From Carya illinoinensis (Eukaryota; Streptophyta; Magnoliopsida; Fagales; Juglandaceae), in contig NC_056758.1 in NCBI RefSeq assembly GCF_018687715.1, forward strand, positions 24,414,501 through 24,478,500: a DNA stretch of 64,000 nt, given 5' to 3'. Position numbers and translations under genes: made by a program. Shown here piece after piece: positions 49,504 to 61,015 of the stretch (positions are counted from its first letter, which is position 1; each line of letters opens with the position of its first letter). The notes under the pieces are model-generated. The model saw only the letters and a list, made by a program, of their open reading frames with translations. It searched no databases and was not told the DNA's origin.

Positions 49504-50828
49504 TGACCGGTGCAAAACTGCAAGTGCACAGTATCGTAGTTTTATAATAAAGTAATAAGTAGAGTATCGTCCTCAGGGATTGGTACCTTACTCTTGCCAA
49601 ATACCAAAATTATACTAATCTCAATTTTATCTAGAGGAATCGCTAAGGTTTTTGTAGTTGCAAATAAACTTAGATCAACTCAAAGAGAAATAAGCAAAGA
49701 AAATAAAACTGACTTTCAAAGATCAAATTCAATGGGGAAGAAAACTTCTAGGAAATCGATTTCACCATAATTCTTCACTATGCTTTTCTCATCCAGCTAA
49801 TTTAACTTAAACCTCTTTTGTCTATTAGCAAATCTCTAATTCATCCAAAAGCCTCTTTCGATAGTCAATTGGAAGTGATTCTAGTTTATCAATTCACACA
49901 AGAGTATGCAAATTAAATAATCAAGAACGCAATAAGACCAATGATTTAATTACTACACAGGTTCATACAAGTCTTTCGATCTCTATACTTACCTATGCTG
50001 AAATATCCAAGATCTACCCTATGATTCCCTCTTTCGATAGCAAATCACAAGATTAATAATCATCTAATCAATGGCCAGTTAATTAGAAGCATTAAACTCA
50101 GAATAAATAAGATAAACAAAGAGAGAATTGCATTAAATTAGCATGGACAAACAAGCATAGTTCGGAAATAGGTTACATCGTTTTCCTAGAATAAAGAAAA
50201 TTTAGCTCATGTTAGAAATGGAATTCAACATAAACGAATTCACCATAATTGTTCTGAGAAGATGGGAAGAAGAAAATAAACACTGAAAAATCCTCCTTGC
50301 AGCCTCAACTCGTCTTCAAAAGCTCAAGGGAACGATTCAACGCTTTTCTCCCGTCCGTGCTCGTGTATGAATCCAACGTACGTGCAATAAATTGGAATTC
50401 CGTCTCCAAAACAAATGAATTGAATCCTTCTATCTGTGTTTTTCTGTCCCAAGAAGTGTTCTCCAGTCAAAAAAACCCTCGGCTCTAGAGTGAAAAATGG
50501 CTTTTATATGGTCCCACGGCGGAAAACCTAAAATCTGTCAAAATACGATGTTCGCTCGAGCGGGGTGTCGAGCGCGCGTCGAGCGTTCGACTCTGCCTGA
50601 TTTCGCTCGAGCGTCCTATCGAGCGCACATCGAGCGTTCGACTCTGCCTGATTTCGCTCGAGCGGCCAATGTCTCTGCTCGAGCGATCTTCGTTTTTCAG
50701 CAACCCGCTCGAGCTCCCTGTCGAGCGGCAGTCGAGCGTTTGAATCTGCCTGAATTCGCTCGAGCGTCCAAAAGCCTCCGCTCGAGCGAACTTGTAAAAT
50801 CTGCAATATGAAATTTTGCAAGCCATCA
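49504..50828 (+). mobile_element. Solo LTR-like element (copy G), 1325 bp
   Basis: It begins TGACCGGTGCAAAACTGC and ends GCAAGCCATCA, with a perfect TSD CCTAT at 49499-49503 and 50829-50833. It lies in the LINE tail between the LINE's last bases and its poly(A). The start (GTGCACAGTATCGTAG, then AGAGTATCGTCCTCAGGGAT) is like a repeat start I associate with plant LTRs. No coding sequence was seen. The lineage is unknown. Confidence 0.8.
50552..50790. repeat. CpG-rich array of CGCTCGAGCG palindromes
   Basis: Seven CTCGAG sites lie in 240 bp, most inside TCGCTCGAGCG. GTCGAGCG and ATCGAGCG variants and a recurring linker (GTTCGACTCTGCCTGATT) give a period of about 63 bp. It is far richer in CpG than the sequence around it and lies near the end of LTR G. 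Confidence 0.9.
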
Positions 50829-50856
50829 CCTATCAATAAAAAAAAAAGTTTGTGAA

Positions 50857-52417
50857 TTTAGTTTGTAAAAGTGGAAGAGAATTTGCACTTTTTTTCCAAG
50901 CTAGTTGCAGGGAGACTTTTAGCATCATGGCAGGAAGGAGGATAATTGATGATGTAGTTTCGTATTGATAATCATGATTGAAATTAGGGTTGCTTTTTGT
51001 ATTGGGCATTGTCCCATATGAGAATTCTATAACTTGTCTTAATTTGAAACATGAACTATATACATTAAAGAGTGCAATATTGTAAAAGTGCATGTTTTAA
51101 CTTAATGTATTTTGTAAATGTGCTTAAATTTGGATCTTGTACCCGATGTATTACTTTAAACATGTACTGGTCGTATTCTAAATTCTGGAACTTGTGTTAT
51201 ATAAGGTGATTTTTGTAGTCAATGTGCCTCGGTATTGATGCTTCCTGAGTGGAGAAAGAGAATCGATACCTTTACCTGACAAATGATTTTTTTGTTTAAC
51301 CTAGTATTTAATTTTTGGTTATCCCACTTTGTGTAGCTGATAATGGATGAGTTGTTTAAAGCTGAGATTTGAACTTCTATATTCTTATTTTTTAAGCAAT
51401 ATGTGATTATGATCCATGAGTCGCTCACTATGATTAGTACCTTCTCGTAATCTACCAACTTTTTTATAGCTGAAAAATCTTGATAGTTTCTACCTCCATT
51501 TGGTTCTTTTTGTGTTTTATGAGACTATGATTTCCACCATAACATATATAGATCAGGAATTTTCTGCCCACTAGCGCACCAAAATAGTTGGAGCCAATTA
51601 ACAACACAGAGATGGCTATGTAGCCTAAAAAAAGGGCAAGTGTAAAACTGCCATGAAAGCCAGAAAGCTCTTCAAAGCTTGAATAAACATTGTGGCATAC
51701 AAGCAGCTATGGATAGCATTAGTTACGTTCAAGCTTGTGGATGAAATTTGTATAAACCCTTGTTTTCTTATAGTTACCTCTTAGGGTTATGCTTCCTACT
51801 TCCCTCAAAGTACAAATAAAAACACAAAAGCGGAGAATTTGTGAAAAACTCCAGTTATTGTAACATCATAAGTTTGGTACAATGTAGCACATAAAGTAAC
51901 ATCACCACAACTTTACATGTGACCCATCTAACTTTAACGCTTACAAACTTAACCAATCAGCTAAATCCCCAACACAACATCAACAAAACTAATTTTCCTC
52001 TCTTTTGGTGTTTTTCTTCTCTTTAAGAGAGTTCTCCCTCTCTTTAATGGAGATCTCTTTTTCTGGCAACTGGACTTTCATTGGATTCTTCATGAAGGTT
52101 TTGGGATGTGCTTGTGGTTCTGAGAACTAAGATATGTTACATTTTTGCCATGAAAATATGGGCAAAATGAGAAAAGAAAAGTTAATGGTTAATGAAACTT
52201 TAACTTCTAAACTACAATAATAAAATGGGAACTTACAAGATTTGATTGCTATATATCTCTTGCAATCCATTGATAAGGGAAGGGACTATACTTTGTATAT
52301 TATTTCTCTCACATAACCAAAGATATCCATTCATTCCACCACTGCAACAGAACAACAACAAGCACAATTAGGGTTTGGAACTAAAGAAGGTTAGGTGAAA
52401 AGGGTCCATCATATGCA
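50857..52417. other. Intergenic, unassigned
   Basis: No convincing gene part was found. Small frames at 50833-51093 and 51219-51458 are not like known families. Confidence 0.45.
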
Positions 52418-52510
52418 AGCAATTTTGTATTACTTGGTTCTGATTCCTTTGTAACCTGAAGCAGCTTCTCAATCACTATCTCAACAGAATCTTTCATTGA
52501 ATCTTTCTAG
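52418..52510 (-). pseudogene. CLASP-like exon fragment
   Basis: On the minus strand, after an acceptor TTTCTAG at about 52508, the translation is KDSMKDSVEIVIEKLLQVTK followed by non-matching residues. This is the pattern of a HEAT/TOG exon of plant CLASP, a microtubule-associated protein, which has DSVEIVIEKLLHVTKD. The rest of the exon and the neighbouring exons were not found. The call rests on about 18 residues recalled from the family. Confidence 0.4.
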
Positions 52511-52844
52511 AAACAAGAAACCATAGGGAAACAAGAAATCACTATCTTAGTAACTTTTGCCAAGTAAAAGCCGACATAATTTTTTTATCTGATAAGTAAA
52601 AAAGCTAACATAATATCAAAACTCTGTTCTCACTAGCAGAGAAAAATCACATAAGTTTTACTAAAATTCACATCCTCGCTACTACTAAAAATTTATTGCT
52701 CACAAAGAAATGTGCACACAACAAAGAATAAAAAAACCACCGTCTAAAGAGGAAAAAACAACTTAAGCATTGTGGAAGCAACTCGAAGTCTAATATAGCA
52801 TATTCCAAAACTTCAAAGTTTCCCATTTTAAGTGCCAAGCCAAA

Positions 52845-52915
52845 GGATTTTTAGTGGAGCTATATCTGTATACCAAAAAATAGTTGTTTTGAAATCAATA
52901 CTGCAGGGAAATAGC
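52845..52915 (-). pseudogene. RLCK kinase catalytic-loop scrap
   Basis: The minus-strand bases GATTTCAAAACAACTATTTT, then ATACAGAT and TTTTGGCTTGGCA-like sequence, align with the RLCK-VII coding stretch for RDFKTSNILLD...LSDFGLA. The translated order DFKTTI, then LKILWLG, shows frame loss. It probably belongs to the same kinase as the exon at 53262-54627. Confidence 0.45.
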
Positions 52916-53261
52916 ATTTTACCTTTCAAAAAAAAAAAACACTGCAGGGAAAGCTCAAATGGACATTTTTGAGCTTCTAGCTGGTGTGTACATGGTTTGT
53001 CTGAAAAAATGGACACAATAAAATAAAGATAGCATGAGATTTGAAAAACAAGTGCCCAGTTTTAAAACTTTGAAAATGAAAATAAACTCTCACTCTCTGA
53101 TTTAGTTTGTTTGACTTTGCAACATTTCAAGTGATCATCAACCCTATGCTAAGTTGTAGTATCATTAGAATCTCATCACAAGCCCTTGACCATCATGCAA
53201 TGCTGTCTATAAATGATGCAAACTAAGTAATTTGGAGCATACCAAGAAGATGATCCTCCAA

Positions 53262-54627
53262 GGAACCATTGGGCATGTACTCAAAACTAAAATCCGTCGG
53301 ATTACTAGAGAGAGAAGCTCTCGGCTCTCTCTAGAAAGCCAAACAGAAATTCCTTCACAGAGGGAGGTGGGAGCCTCGGCTCCTCCCTCCCTCCCCTCTC
53401 TTTTTTCATGTTCTTTTTTTGTTTTCTTTTGTTTTCCTGCTTTTCTAGTTTAGTGTAGTTGTGATTGTGTTGGCTCCTACATATTAAGGGTGCTGGATGC
53501 TCGTCTGGGCCGCTTCTGCAGAACAAAGGGAAGAGGTGACGATGGGAGAGAGGTGGTGTGGGACGGAGCTTGATGCTCTATTTTGGTACGGGCGTTCGTG
53601 GGTCGTTTGTGCATGTCCTGCTCCGGGGATCATTCGGTGGTCTTTCGGCGTAGTGGGTGGATGGTAAATGGCGAGGAAGGAAGGCAAACGGTGAGGGAGC
53701 TGGAGAAGTGGTTCGAGGCGAGGCGGGGCTGCTCTGGTTATGGTACGAGTTGTGGGTTATGGGTTTGAGCCGAGGATGATGGTCCTTGGCCAGGGCAAGA
53801 CGGCGTCCATGGAGGAGGTAGATGGTGACGGAGCTTGCTGCTCTGTTTTGGCGCGTGGTTTATGGGCTGCCTCCCCATGGTTGCCGTGCTTTCACTTGGG
53901 TCAGTGGCGCTTTCCATGCTTCGTGGTGGAGCGACCGGCTCGTGTGCAGGATGGATAACAGGGAAAGTGGGTGGCGGCGGGAGAGTGAAGCGATGCAACC
54001 CTAACGGGTTGGCTTGGGCTGGGCCCCCAAGTGCACACAAGCTGGGTTTTGGCTTGGGCTGGGCCCCCACGAGCACACAAGCCCATTTTCAGTTTTTGTA
54101 GTTTTTGTTTTTTAATCTGTATTAGGTTTTATTAATAATAAATAGGCTAGTGTCCCACTCTTTTTTGGAGGAATGTGGGTGTTTTGTCCTACTCCTCTTT
54201 TGGAGAAATGTAGGTGTTGGTACTCTTCCTCCTTGGGAGGAGAGAGTGTGGATGTACTCCTCCTCCTTGGGAGGATGGAGCGTGGGTGTACCTTTCTTCT
54301 TTGGAAGAAAGGTTGTTTTAGCTCTGGTTTGACAGAGCGCTTTCTTTTTTGACTGTTGTCAGGAGAAAAGGTGTAGAAATTTAGACAATGTCCGTCACAA
54401 AGAAATTTGTTGACGGGAAAGCTCTTGAGCAGTTGTGTTAGTTGACTTATAGTCTGGTTCTCCTGTATTGATAAGTCATAGTTGTAACTTCGTTTATGAA
54501 TGAATGCAATGAAGTATATTTCCATCCAAACAAAAAAAAAAACTAAAATCCGTCGGATCCCCATCAGCACAATATCCAACCAAATTGATAAGGTTAGGAT
54601 GGTGAAGAAGACTCAACATCAAAACCT
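53262..54627 (-). pseudogene. RLCK-VII kinase exon split by a retroposon
   Basis: On the minus strand the exon starts after GTGGAG at about 54627 and reads [20 protein letters not shown] followed by DGDPTDFSFEYMPNGSLEDHLL, ending at a GT donor near 53262. In PBS1-like (RLCK-VII) kinases this exon is [22 protein letters not shown]....LVYEYMPLGSLEDHL. The retroposon 53303-54540 interrupts it between DGDPTDF coding sequence; the duplicated 18 bp is exon sequence. The frame is intact on both sides, yet upstream and downstream kinase exons are missing or decayed. It is a dead gene or gene fragment. Confidence 0.72.
53303..54540 (+). mobile_element. Poly(A) retroposon, 1238 bp, with 18-bp TSD
   Basis: AACTAAAATCCGTCGGAT occurs at 53285-53302 and 54541-54558. 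The copy on the right follows an A run, so this is a target-primed (LINE-mobilised) insertion. The inside is GC-rich, with no recognised protein, a duplicated GGCTTGGGCTGGGCCCCCA block (54008-54080) and a series of CCTCCTTGGGAGG inverted blocks (54150-54320). The tail tatgaatgaatgcaatgaag is close to that at 12355-12375, so a family exists. It may be a non-autonomous LINE derivative or a retroposed non-coding RNA. Confidence 0.8.
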
Positions 54628-55976
54628 CCACAAAGTGAGATAAGCTTTTACATATTAAGATTATTGAGATATATATGTTGTTTCAACTCATTAAAGTTGT
54701 ACAAGAAGTAAAAGAAACAAAGCATATATTATATTAGTACTATGGATCGAGAATCTAATAAGAACAACCTTATTTGTGGAAATCACATAAAGCTCTTTGA
54801 TTATAAGCTGGATTCTGTCATGCTCATGCTCATTAAATGAACGTATACCATTTGAACAGCTTTGTAAAAGCAACTCTGATAAATCACACATACATTGATC
54901 ACTATCTGAGCAATGTGAGCATCTATTTTAGGAGGTGTGGACAAAGACTTAATATACATTCTGATGTATTTCGATAAGATTGGTAAGAAGACCAACTGCA
55001 AAAGACGATGCACATAGGACATGTTCATTTTAAAGGTAGTGATCAACATAACATGCAACAGAAATGATGTATTTTTTACTGTTTAGAAAGAAAATTTTCC
55101 ACATTAAATGAACATAAGTGGTCCCCAAAAAAATAATTTTTAAACCAAAAATTGAAAATATGATAATATTATAAAAGAAAAAAATAATTAAAGAACTGAA
55201 ACTTGAATTTTCTGCATAACAATTGAGAATTCAATTGAGGACATCCTTAAAGTTCTTCCCAAAAGTTTGTGATACATTAAAATACAATTGAGATCAAACA
55301 GTGGGCCATACAAATAGGCTCCAACAAATAAGCATCATAGAAAAATTATGAGATCAGAAGATAATCACCAGAAAACCAAAATGATATCAAATGAAACTGT
55401 GCACTCATCAAATTATGTTTCAAAATAATTTAGGAAGTTAGACAGTATGTAGTTTGATTTTTTCTTGCCCTTTTAATGTGTTAATTTTTCATAGCAACCA
55501 ACAAGACTCCAAAAAAAAAAAAAAAGTGAATACAGTTGAGACACCCAAAAAGAATTGAATGTAACTCAAAAGATCCACAAAAAGGGAGAAAAATGGGGGG
55601 CCAACGACAAATGACTACTTCGAAGGCTGGCCTAAAATAGAGACATAAATAAAATTAAAACAAATAAACAAATATTTTCAAAAAAGAGGGTTCCAACCTT
55701 CGTATATTTCTTGAAAAAAAGGACGGAGACGGCTAAAATTTACAGAAGGGAATCAACCAAGAGAACAGACCCTGGTTTCAAGCTAAATGAAACTCAGCAT
55801 CGAGCATATAATAGACTAAATAAATTATGAATAAAAAAGGGAAACTGAAGACTCAAAGGATGCACCTGAGCTTTTCTTTAATGGATTGGACAAAGAAGAT
55901 AAGGCAGATGAACACCTCAGGAATGGGCAAGAAAATGCATGAAATGCAGAGAAATCGAAGTATAGAGAGAGAGAGA

Positions 55977-56007
<31 letters not shown>

Positions 56008-56392
56008 CTCAAGGACCTTCCATGAAAGCAACACAAACTTTAGGGCGTGTTAAATGAGAAACCCGAAGCTTGGGAGTGGCAGCGCTTACCAGACAGAGGA
56101 GCGTCGCTCGATGTCGTTGGATAGAGAGACGACGTTGCCGGGTGGTGCTAGGCAAAGGAAGGTAACACGATACTGGCAAGAGAGGAGGTATTTCGCAAGA
56201 CAAATTTGAATGGGGGTAAATTCAATTGGGGGAAGAGAAAAGCAACAGAGAATGAAAATGCACATTTTGTTTTTACAAAAAAAAAGAAGCCACGTAGTGT
56301 GTACAATGTGTGCATACAATGCGTGCACTACTACAGTAACTTCTCCGTAGAAGAACTCATTCAAAGTACGTCCATCTAATTATTAACAGAAA
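54628..56392. other. Unassigned; GA tract at 55964-56008
   Basis: No further kinase or CLASP exon could be supported. A (GA)n microsatellite lies at 55964-56008. The minus-strand frame 54801-55058 is not recognised. Confidence 0.45.
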
Positions 56393-57011
56393 GAGAAAAG
56401 CTACGGGCCGGTTGTCTACAAAAATCATTTTTACAGCTGACCAATAATCACGTACCACGTAGACATTTCATGAAAATCACTTATACACCTGCATACACCC
56501 AATAGGCACTTCACGTAAGCACATTTCCCCCTATCTCCTCTGTTATTGAGACTGAAGTACATCCCCTTTCTCTCCCTACAGGTCCTACTCCCACGACCAC
56601 GGCGACGACGGCATTCCTAGGTATTTTTTCTACATTTTATTCTCTACATTTAAGATTTTATTCTCTCATATTTTTTCATTTTCTTCTTCTCTAGATTTTA
56701 TTCTCTAGGTTTAGTTAAGGTTTTATTTCCTGCATTTTCATTTTCTTCATTCACTCATGGGACAATTAACGAGAGAGAGAGAGAGAGAGGGTGTCGATTT
56801 TGTAAGTTTGTAATCTTGGAGGAGTGAGCATGCTCGAGTATATATGACATAATCTGTTTTTCACGATTTTGCGTACGTAAATGTTTCCTTATGGGCTTGG
56901 TTTGTTTTGTGCATGGTTGTGAGATTACAACAATTTCCAGCACAGTTCATAGTCTGGATTTGGGTTCGTCTCAATTCAATTTCCGATTGGTTGCTTAGAG
57001 AATAGGTTTTT

Positions 57012-57053
<42 letters not shown>

Positions 57054-57450
57054 TTCCAATTGAATAAAGGCCCCTGTTTGCCCAAGAACTCTTGAATTTT
57101 CCATATACATTTCCAATATATTTGCTGAAAATATATCTAGAGAAGAAGAAAACCAGAAAATATGAGAGAATAAAATCTTAAATCTAGAGAATAAAATGCA
57201 GAAGAAATACCTATGAATACAGTCGTTGTCGTCGTCGCCATGGTTGTGGGAGTAGGACCTGTATTGGGAGAGAAAGGGGATGTACTTCAGTCTCAATAAC
57301 AGAGGAGATGAGGGGAAAGTGTGCTTACGTGAAGTGTCTATTGGGTGTATGCAGGTGTATAAGTGATTTTCATGAACTACCTACGTGTAACGTGATTATT
57401 AGCCAACTGTAAAAATGATTTTTGTAGACGACCGACCCGTAGCTTTTCTC
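56393..57450. mobile_element. Mutator-type long-TIR element, 1058 bp
   Basis: The arms at about 56393-56697 and 57146-57450 are inverted repeats of some 300 bp with few differences. Both start GAGAAAAGCTACGGG and share ATCACTTATACACCTGCATA. The flanks are a perfect 9-bp TSD TAACAGAAA at 56384-56392 and 57451-57459, the mark of MULEs. The middle holds a (GA) tract, a short unique part and a poly(T) run at 57017-57051. There is no transposase, so it is non-autonomous. Confidence 0.92.
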
Positions 57451-57753
57451 TAACAGAAAATCTTCTCATCAGCCTCTGTAGCTGATAGCACACTCCCACA
57501 CCGTTACGTGGCTAAATTGGGTTCTGCCTAAACCAGTAGTGAGAAGCCATATCTCCCCAAGCAGACTTCCCTCCCTCTACCTCCCTTCCTTTTCTGCAGC
57601 TCCCCCTTCCCTTCACCCCATGCTTTATCTCCCCTCTCTTCTTATCTGTGATTCCCCTGTCTTGAATCATTTCTCCCAAAACCTGCAAATGTCTCAGTGC
57701 TTTATTCACCCTCGGATCACGATCGATTATGCCCTAATTGGTCTCTGATTTTA

Positions 57754-57790
<37 letters not shown>

Positions 57791-58078
57791 ATTGCTTTAG
57801 AGATTTGTGGAAGGGAATCCGACATCCAGAGATCTGCAGAAGAGAACCCAATAAGTTAATTTGTGCCATGGTAAAGTATTTTTCCTTACTTGGGTATCTT
57901 CTACCGTAAATCTAAAAATTGAACCCATTCTCATTTGGAAAGATTTTCCTTATAGAAGCTAATTTGAAGATTTTCTCAAAAAAAAAAAAAAAAAAGATCT
58001 TTTACAATGTCCTATGTAACTACGTTTGTGAATAAGTAAAACTGACAAGGGAAGGTAAACCATGTGAATATTAGTCAC

Positions 58079-58081
<3 letters not shown>

Positions 58082-58162
<81 letters not shown>
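58082..58162. repeat. (CT)n microsatellite, about 40 units
   Basis: Uninterrupted CT dinucleotides. Confidence 0.97.
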
Positions 58163-58165
<3 letters not shown>

Positions 58166-59054
58166 TTTGCGGACATTTCTATTGGTCTTAATTTTCCACA
58201 TTGCCAATTTCTAACCATTATCTACGGCATTCTAATTTTTGGAGTTTTGAGCAGATTCGCTCATGTACAGTGCTTCTCCTTGATCTTCCTTCTGTGAAGA
58301 GAATTTTTCTTCTATAAAGGTAAGTGTTTTGATCTTAGATTTATGCTAGCAAATAGAAAGTCTCAATTTTTGTGGATGTTTCAAGCAGTTGTTACTTTGG
58401 TATTTAAGAGAAAATTAGTGATTAATTTTATTTTCTTAAATCTGCTTTCTACAAATTTGATGTTGGATGTCTGTATTGACTTTATTTTTTGTCTTTTGGA
58501 ACGAATTATGATTATGGGAAAATGTGTTTTTTTTTTTTTTTTTTTTTTATATAGAATTTGTTTTGCCACTTTATCAGTGAAAATGGGATGAGTTTAACTT
58601 GTCGCCAGAGTTATAGCTTATATAAAAAAAAAAAAAAAACAACGTGAGAATTGATTATAGTTGAAGATAGTGCAGCCTGACTCATAGAGTACTAGAGTAT
58701 ACAGCTTTTAGGATGTAATTTTATTAATTTGAAGTGTATGCTTTTGCAAGTTGTGCTGATTACTTGTCAATCATTGATGTGCTTCATTGCATTTTGGAGA
58801 ATGTTTCAGCTCTCTTTGTTCCAGCATGGAACTTATTCTATTTTTACCTCTAATGTGTAGATAAAGATTAAGATTTGGGTTGCTCATACGAGTCGATTAA
58901 CTGATACCTCAAGTAGATATGAGGTATGAACTTTTCGTATGGGTGGATATACTTCACTTGCTAGAGGAGAACATTCGTACAAGAGAGAATAAAGTTTGGA
59001 AGATGGGATGACGTAACGACGCGCGAGTATGAAGTTTGGAAAATGGAAGATAAA

Positions 59055-59058
<4 letters not shown>

Positions 59059-59134
<76 letters not shown>
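59059..59134. repeat. (GA)n microsatellite, about 38 units
   Basis: Uninterrupted GA dinucleotides, complementary to the (CT)n tract 0.9 kb to the left. Confidence 0.97.
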
Positions 59135-59136
<2 letters not shown>

Positions 59137-60799
59137 TCTTCAAAAGGAAAATTGAAAATCATTATATTTGTACTGGGTTGTCACGTTTGTAATAGTTTTG
59201 GCTTGGTTCGAATAAATTGTATATAAATAGCACGTTGTATGGATTAGATGGTTTTTCAATTCTAATGGTACTTCTCAAGTGTTTTGGTTATGACGTACAA
59301 AATGGAGTTTTTGTTGTATAACATTCAAAGTGTGTATGGAAATGTTGGTTCATTAAATGTGGATGTTTTTTGGAGTTGTTTTTTTACTTGCCCTGCTATC
59401 CTTTTTATCCATTCTTTTCTGTAGCTAGATTTTGTTGAGCACCCCCTTTTATTCTATCATTGGGTTCATCACAAATATCTTCTTACCCTTTTCCCCTTTT
59501 AGTTGTATGGTTTTGTTTCTAATAGCCATATCACCTTGTGGATTCTATATTGACGAAGGAGAAGTGTATTTTGGAACCGTGATCCCATTTGGACAATGTT
59601 CTCACTCTTATCTGATTGATATTTTTTTGAGCATTTCTCTAATTCCATATCAATGAGAGGGGGAAAAAAGACAGAGAATCATAGAGGTGAGCTTCTGAAT
59701 GTGTCATAGGGGAACAACAACGTCATGATTTTTTTACATTTCACAGAGACAGAGATGTATTTCATTAACTAATAAATAGAGTGATGATTTTTTTTTACAA
59801 GTAATTGAGGTCTCACAACAACTGTCTATTTTTTTTTTTTTTTTACAACTAATAAATAGACATATTTCATCAACGACTTGGCCCAACATCAACCTTCTCA
59901 TCTCTCAAGACTCTTCTGTACAAAACAAATTTACTGCATTGATGATGAACTATCCTCTCTCAACTCTGAGATGTGAAATGGGAATGCCATCCAGAATTTG
60001 TTTATGACTTTTCTGCAAGAAAATAAGGAGGATGTTAGTATATATAGTTAAGAACTTCAACTAATTAAAAAATTTGGTGGCATTACCACAATCGTGCACG
60101 TATATAAAAAAAGAATCAAAAGCTAGTTTTTTTAAACCCATAAGAAAAGCTGCTAGTTTAATTCTCCCAAAACTAGAAAGTAATGGAAAAAAGCACCCTT
60201 TGTTTTTAATGCTAATTTAGAACCAGAACAATTAAAATGATTCCATTTGTTGATCCCATTTGCTTTTATGCTGGAGGAGAATTTGTGCCAGCAAAGTGAC
60301 TTATATGGTATAAAGTGCGTTATATTCAGCAAAGTAACCTGAATATGCCTAGAAATTTGTTGGTTATGCCATACACATGTTATGGAGCAAGAACAACGAA
60401 CTATAATAGAACATGAAAACTTAGGAACTTCAGAACTATAATCACAAGTACTGTAAACAAAGCTCTCCATAAATAAATAAATACTATCATGCCATGATAC
60501 CTATGCTTTATCAATATGTTTTAAACAAAGTTCAGAACCAGGTCTAAAAAATAATTAAAAGGACGGGAAAAGGAGAGGAATGTTTACCAAAGTCCAAAAC
60601 CATATCCTTAAAAGGGCTTCGACTGATAAACTGGAAAAAGGGCTTCGACTAACAAGAACACCATCATATCGACAATGCAAGTAACTAACATCCTTAATTG
60701 CTGTAGAAACAAATCCCCTGATTAAATACTGCAAAGTTCTCCAAAAAAGCAAGAAAGATAAGTGAATTTGTTAGATTCAAAATAAAAAGGAAAGAAAAT

Positions 60800-61015
60800 G
60801 TAACCTTTGCATCTTCACAAACTACACCATAGCCTCTCCAAGAGGTACAAAAATTAAACACATCATTTCCACAAACTTTGGCATAGCCTCTCCAAGAGGT
60901 ACAAAAATGTAACCTTTGCATCTTCACAAACTGCACTATAGCTTCTCCAAGAGGTACAAAAATTAAATACATCTCCACAAACTTTATCATAGCCTCTCCA
61001 AGAGGTACAAAAATG
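60800..61015. repeat. Tandem repeat with CCTCTCCAAGAGG hairpin, four copies
   Basis: AGCCTCTCCAAGAGGTACAA occurs at 60831, 60884 and 60991, with a variant (AGCTTCTCC) at 60940. Two alternating spacers (TGTAACCTTTGCATCTTCAC and TTAAAYACATC) give a higher-order unit of about 107 bp. The core is a short hairpin, CCTCT-CCA-AGAGG. Confidence 0.88.

Larger units (their letters stand above)
44946..50844 (+). mobile_element. 5'-truncated LINE with two nested solo LTRs
   Basis: Flanks carry a 12-bp TSD AAAGTTTGTGAA at 44934-44945 and 50845-50856, the second directly after a poly(A) tail. The plus-strand protein has the classic LINE RT C-terminal part: [20 protein letters not shown], then MGVWKLIRKGWDDL, the FWHDIWCED block, and the zf-RVT region (W.SNVPLKVAFFGWVASHG; CYMCKCNGESTDHLILHC). 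It is cut in the last part by LTR F (45954-49352), resumes at 49353 (FFFHTL..., SIVWNG), and its tail is cut by LTR G (49504-50828). Without these it is about 1.2 kb and dead. Confidence 0.9.
57460..60799. other. Intergenic with long microsatellites, no gene recognised
   Basis: A pyrimidine-rich, leader-like part lies at 57540-57800. Poly(A) or poly(T) runs occur at about 57979, 58527, 58622 and 59827. A (CT)n tract (58082-58162) and a (GA)n tract (59059-59134) are listed apart. The minus-strand frame 60555-60752 begins with protein-like sequence (TLQYLIRGFVSTAIKDVSYL) but I do not know the family. Confidence 0.45.
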
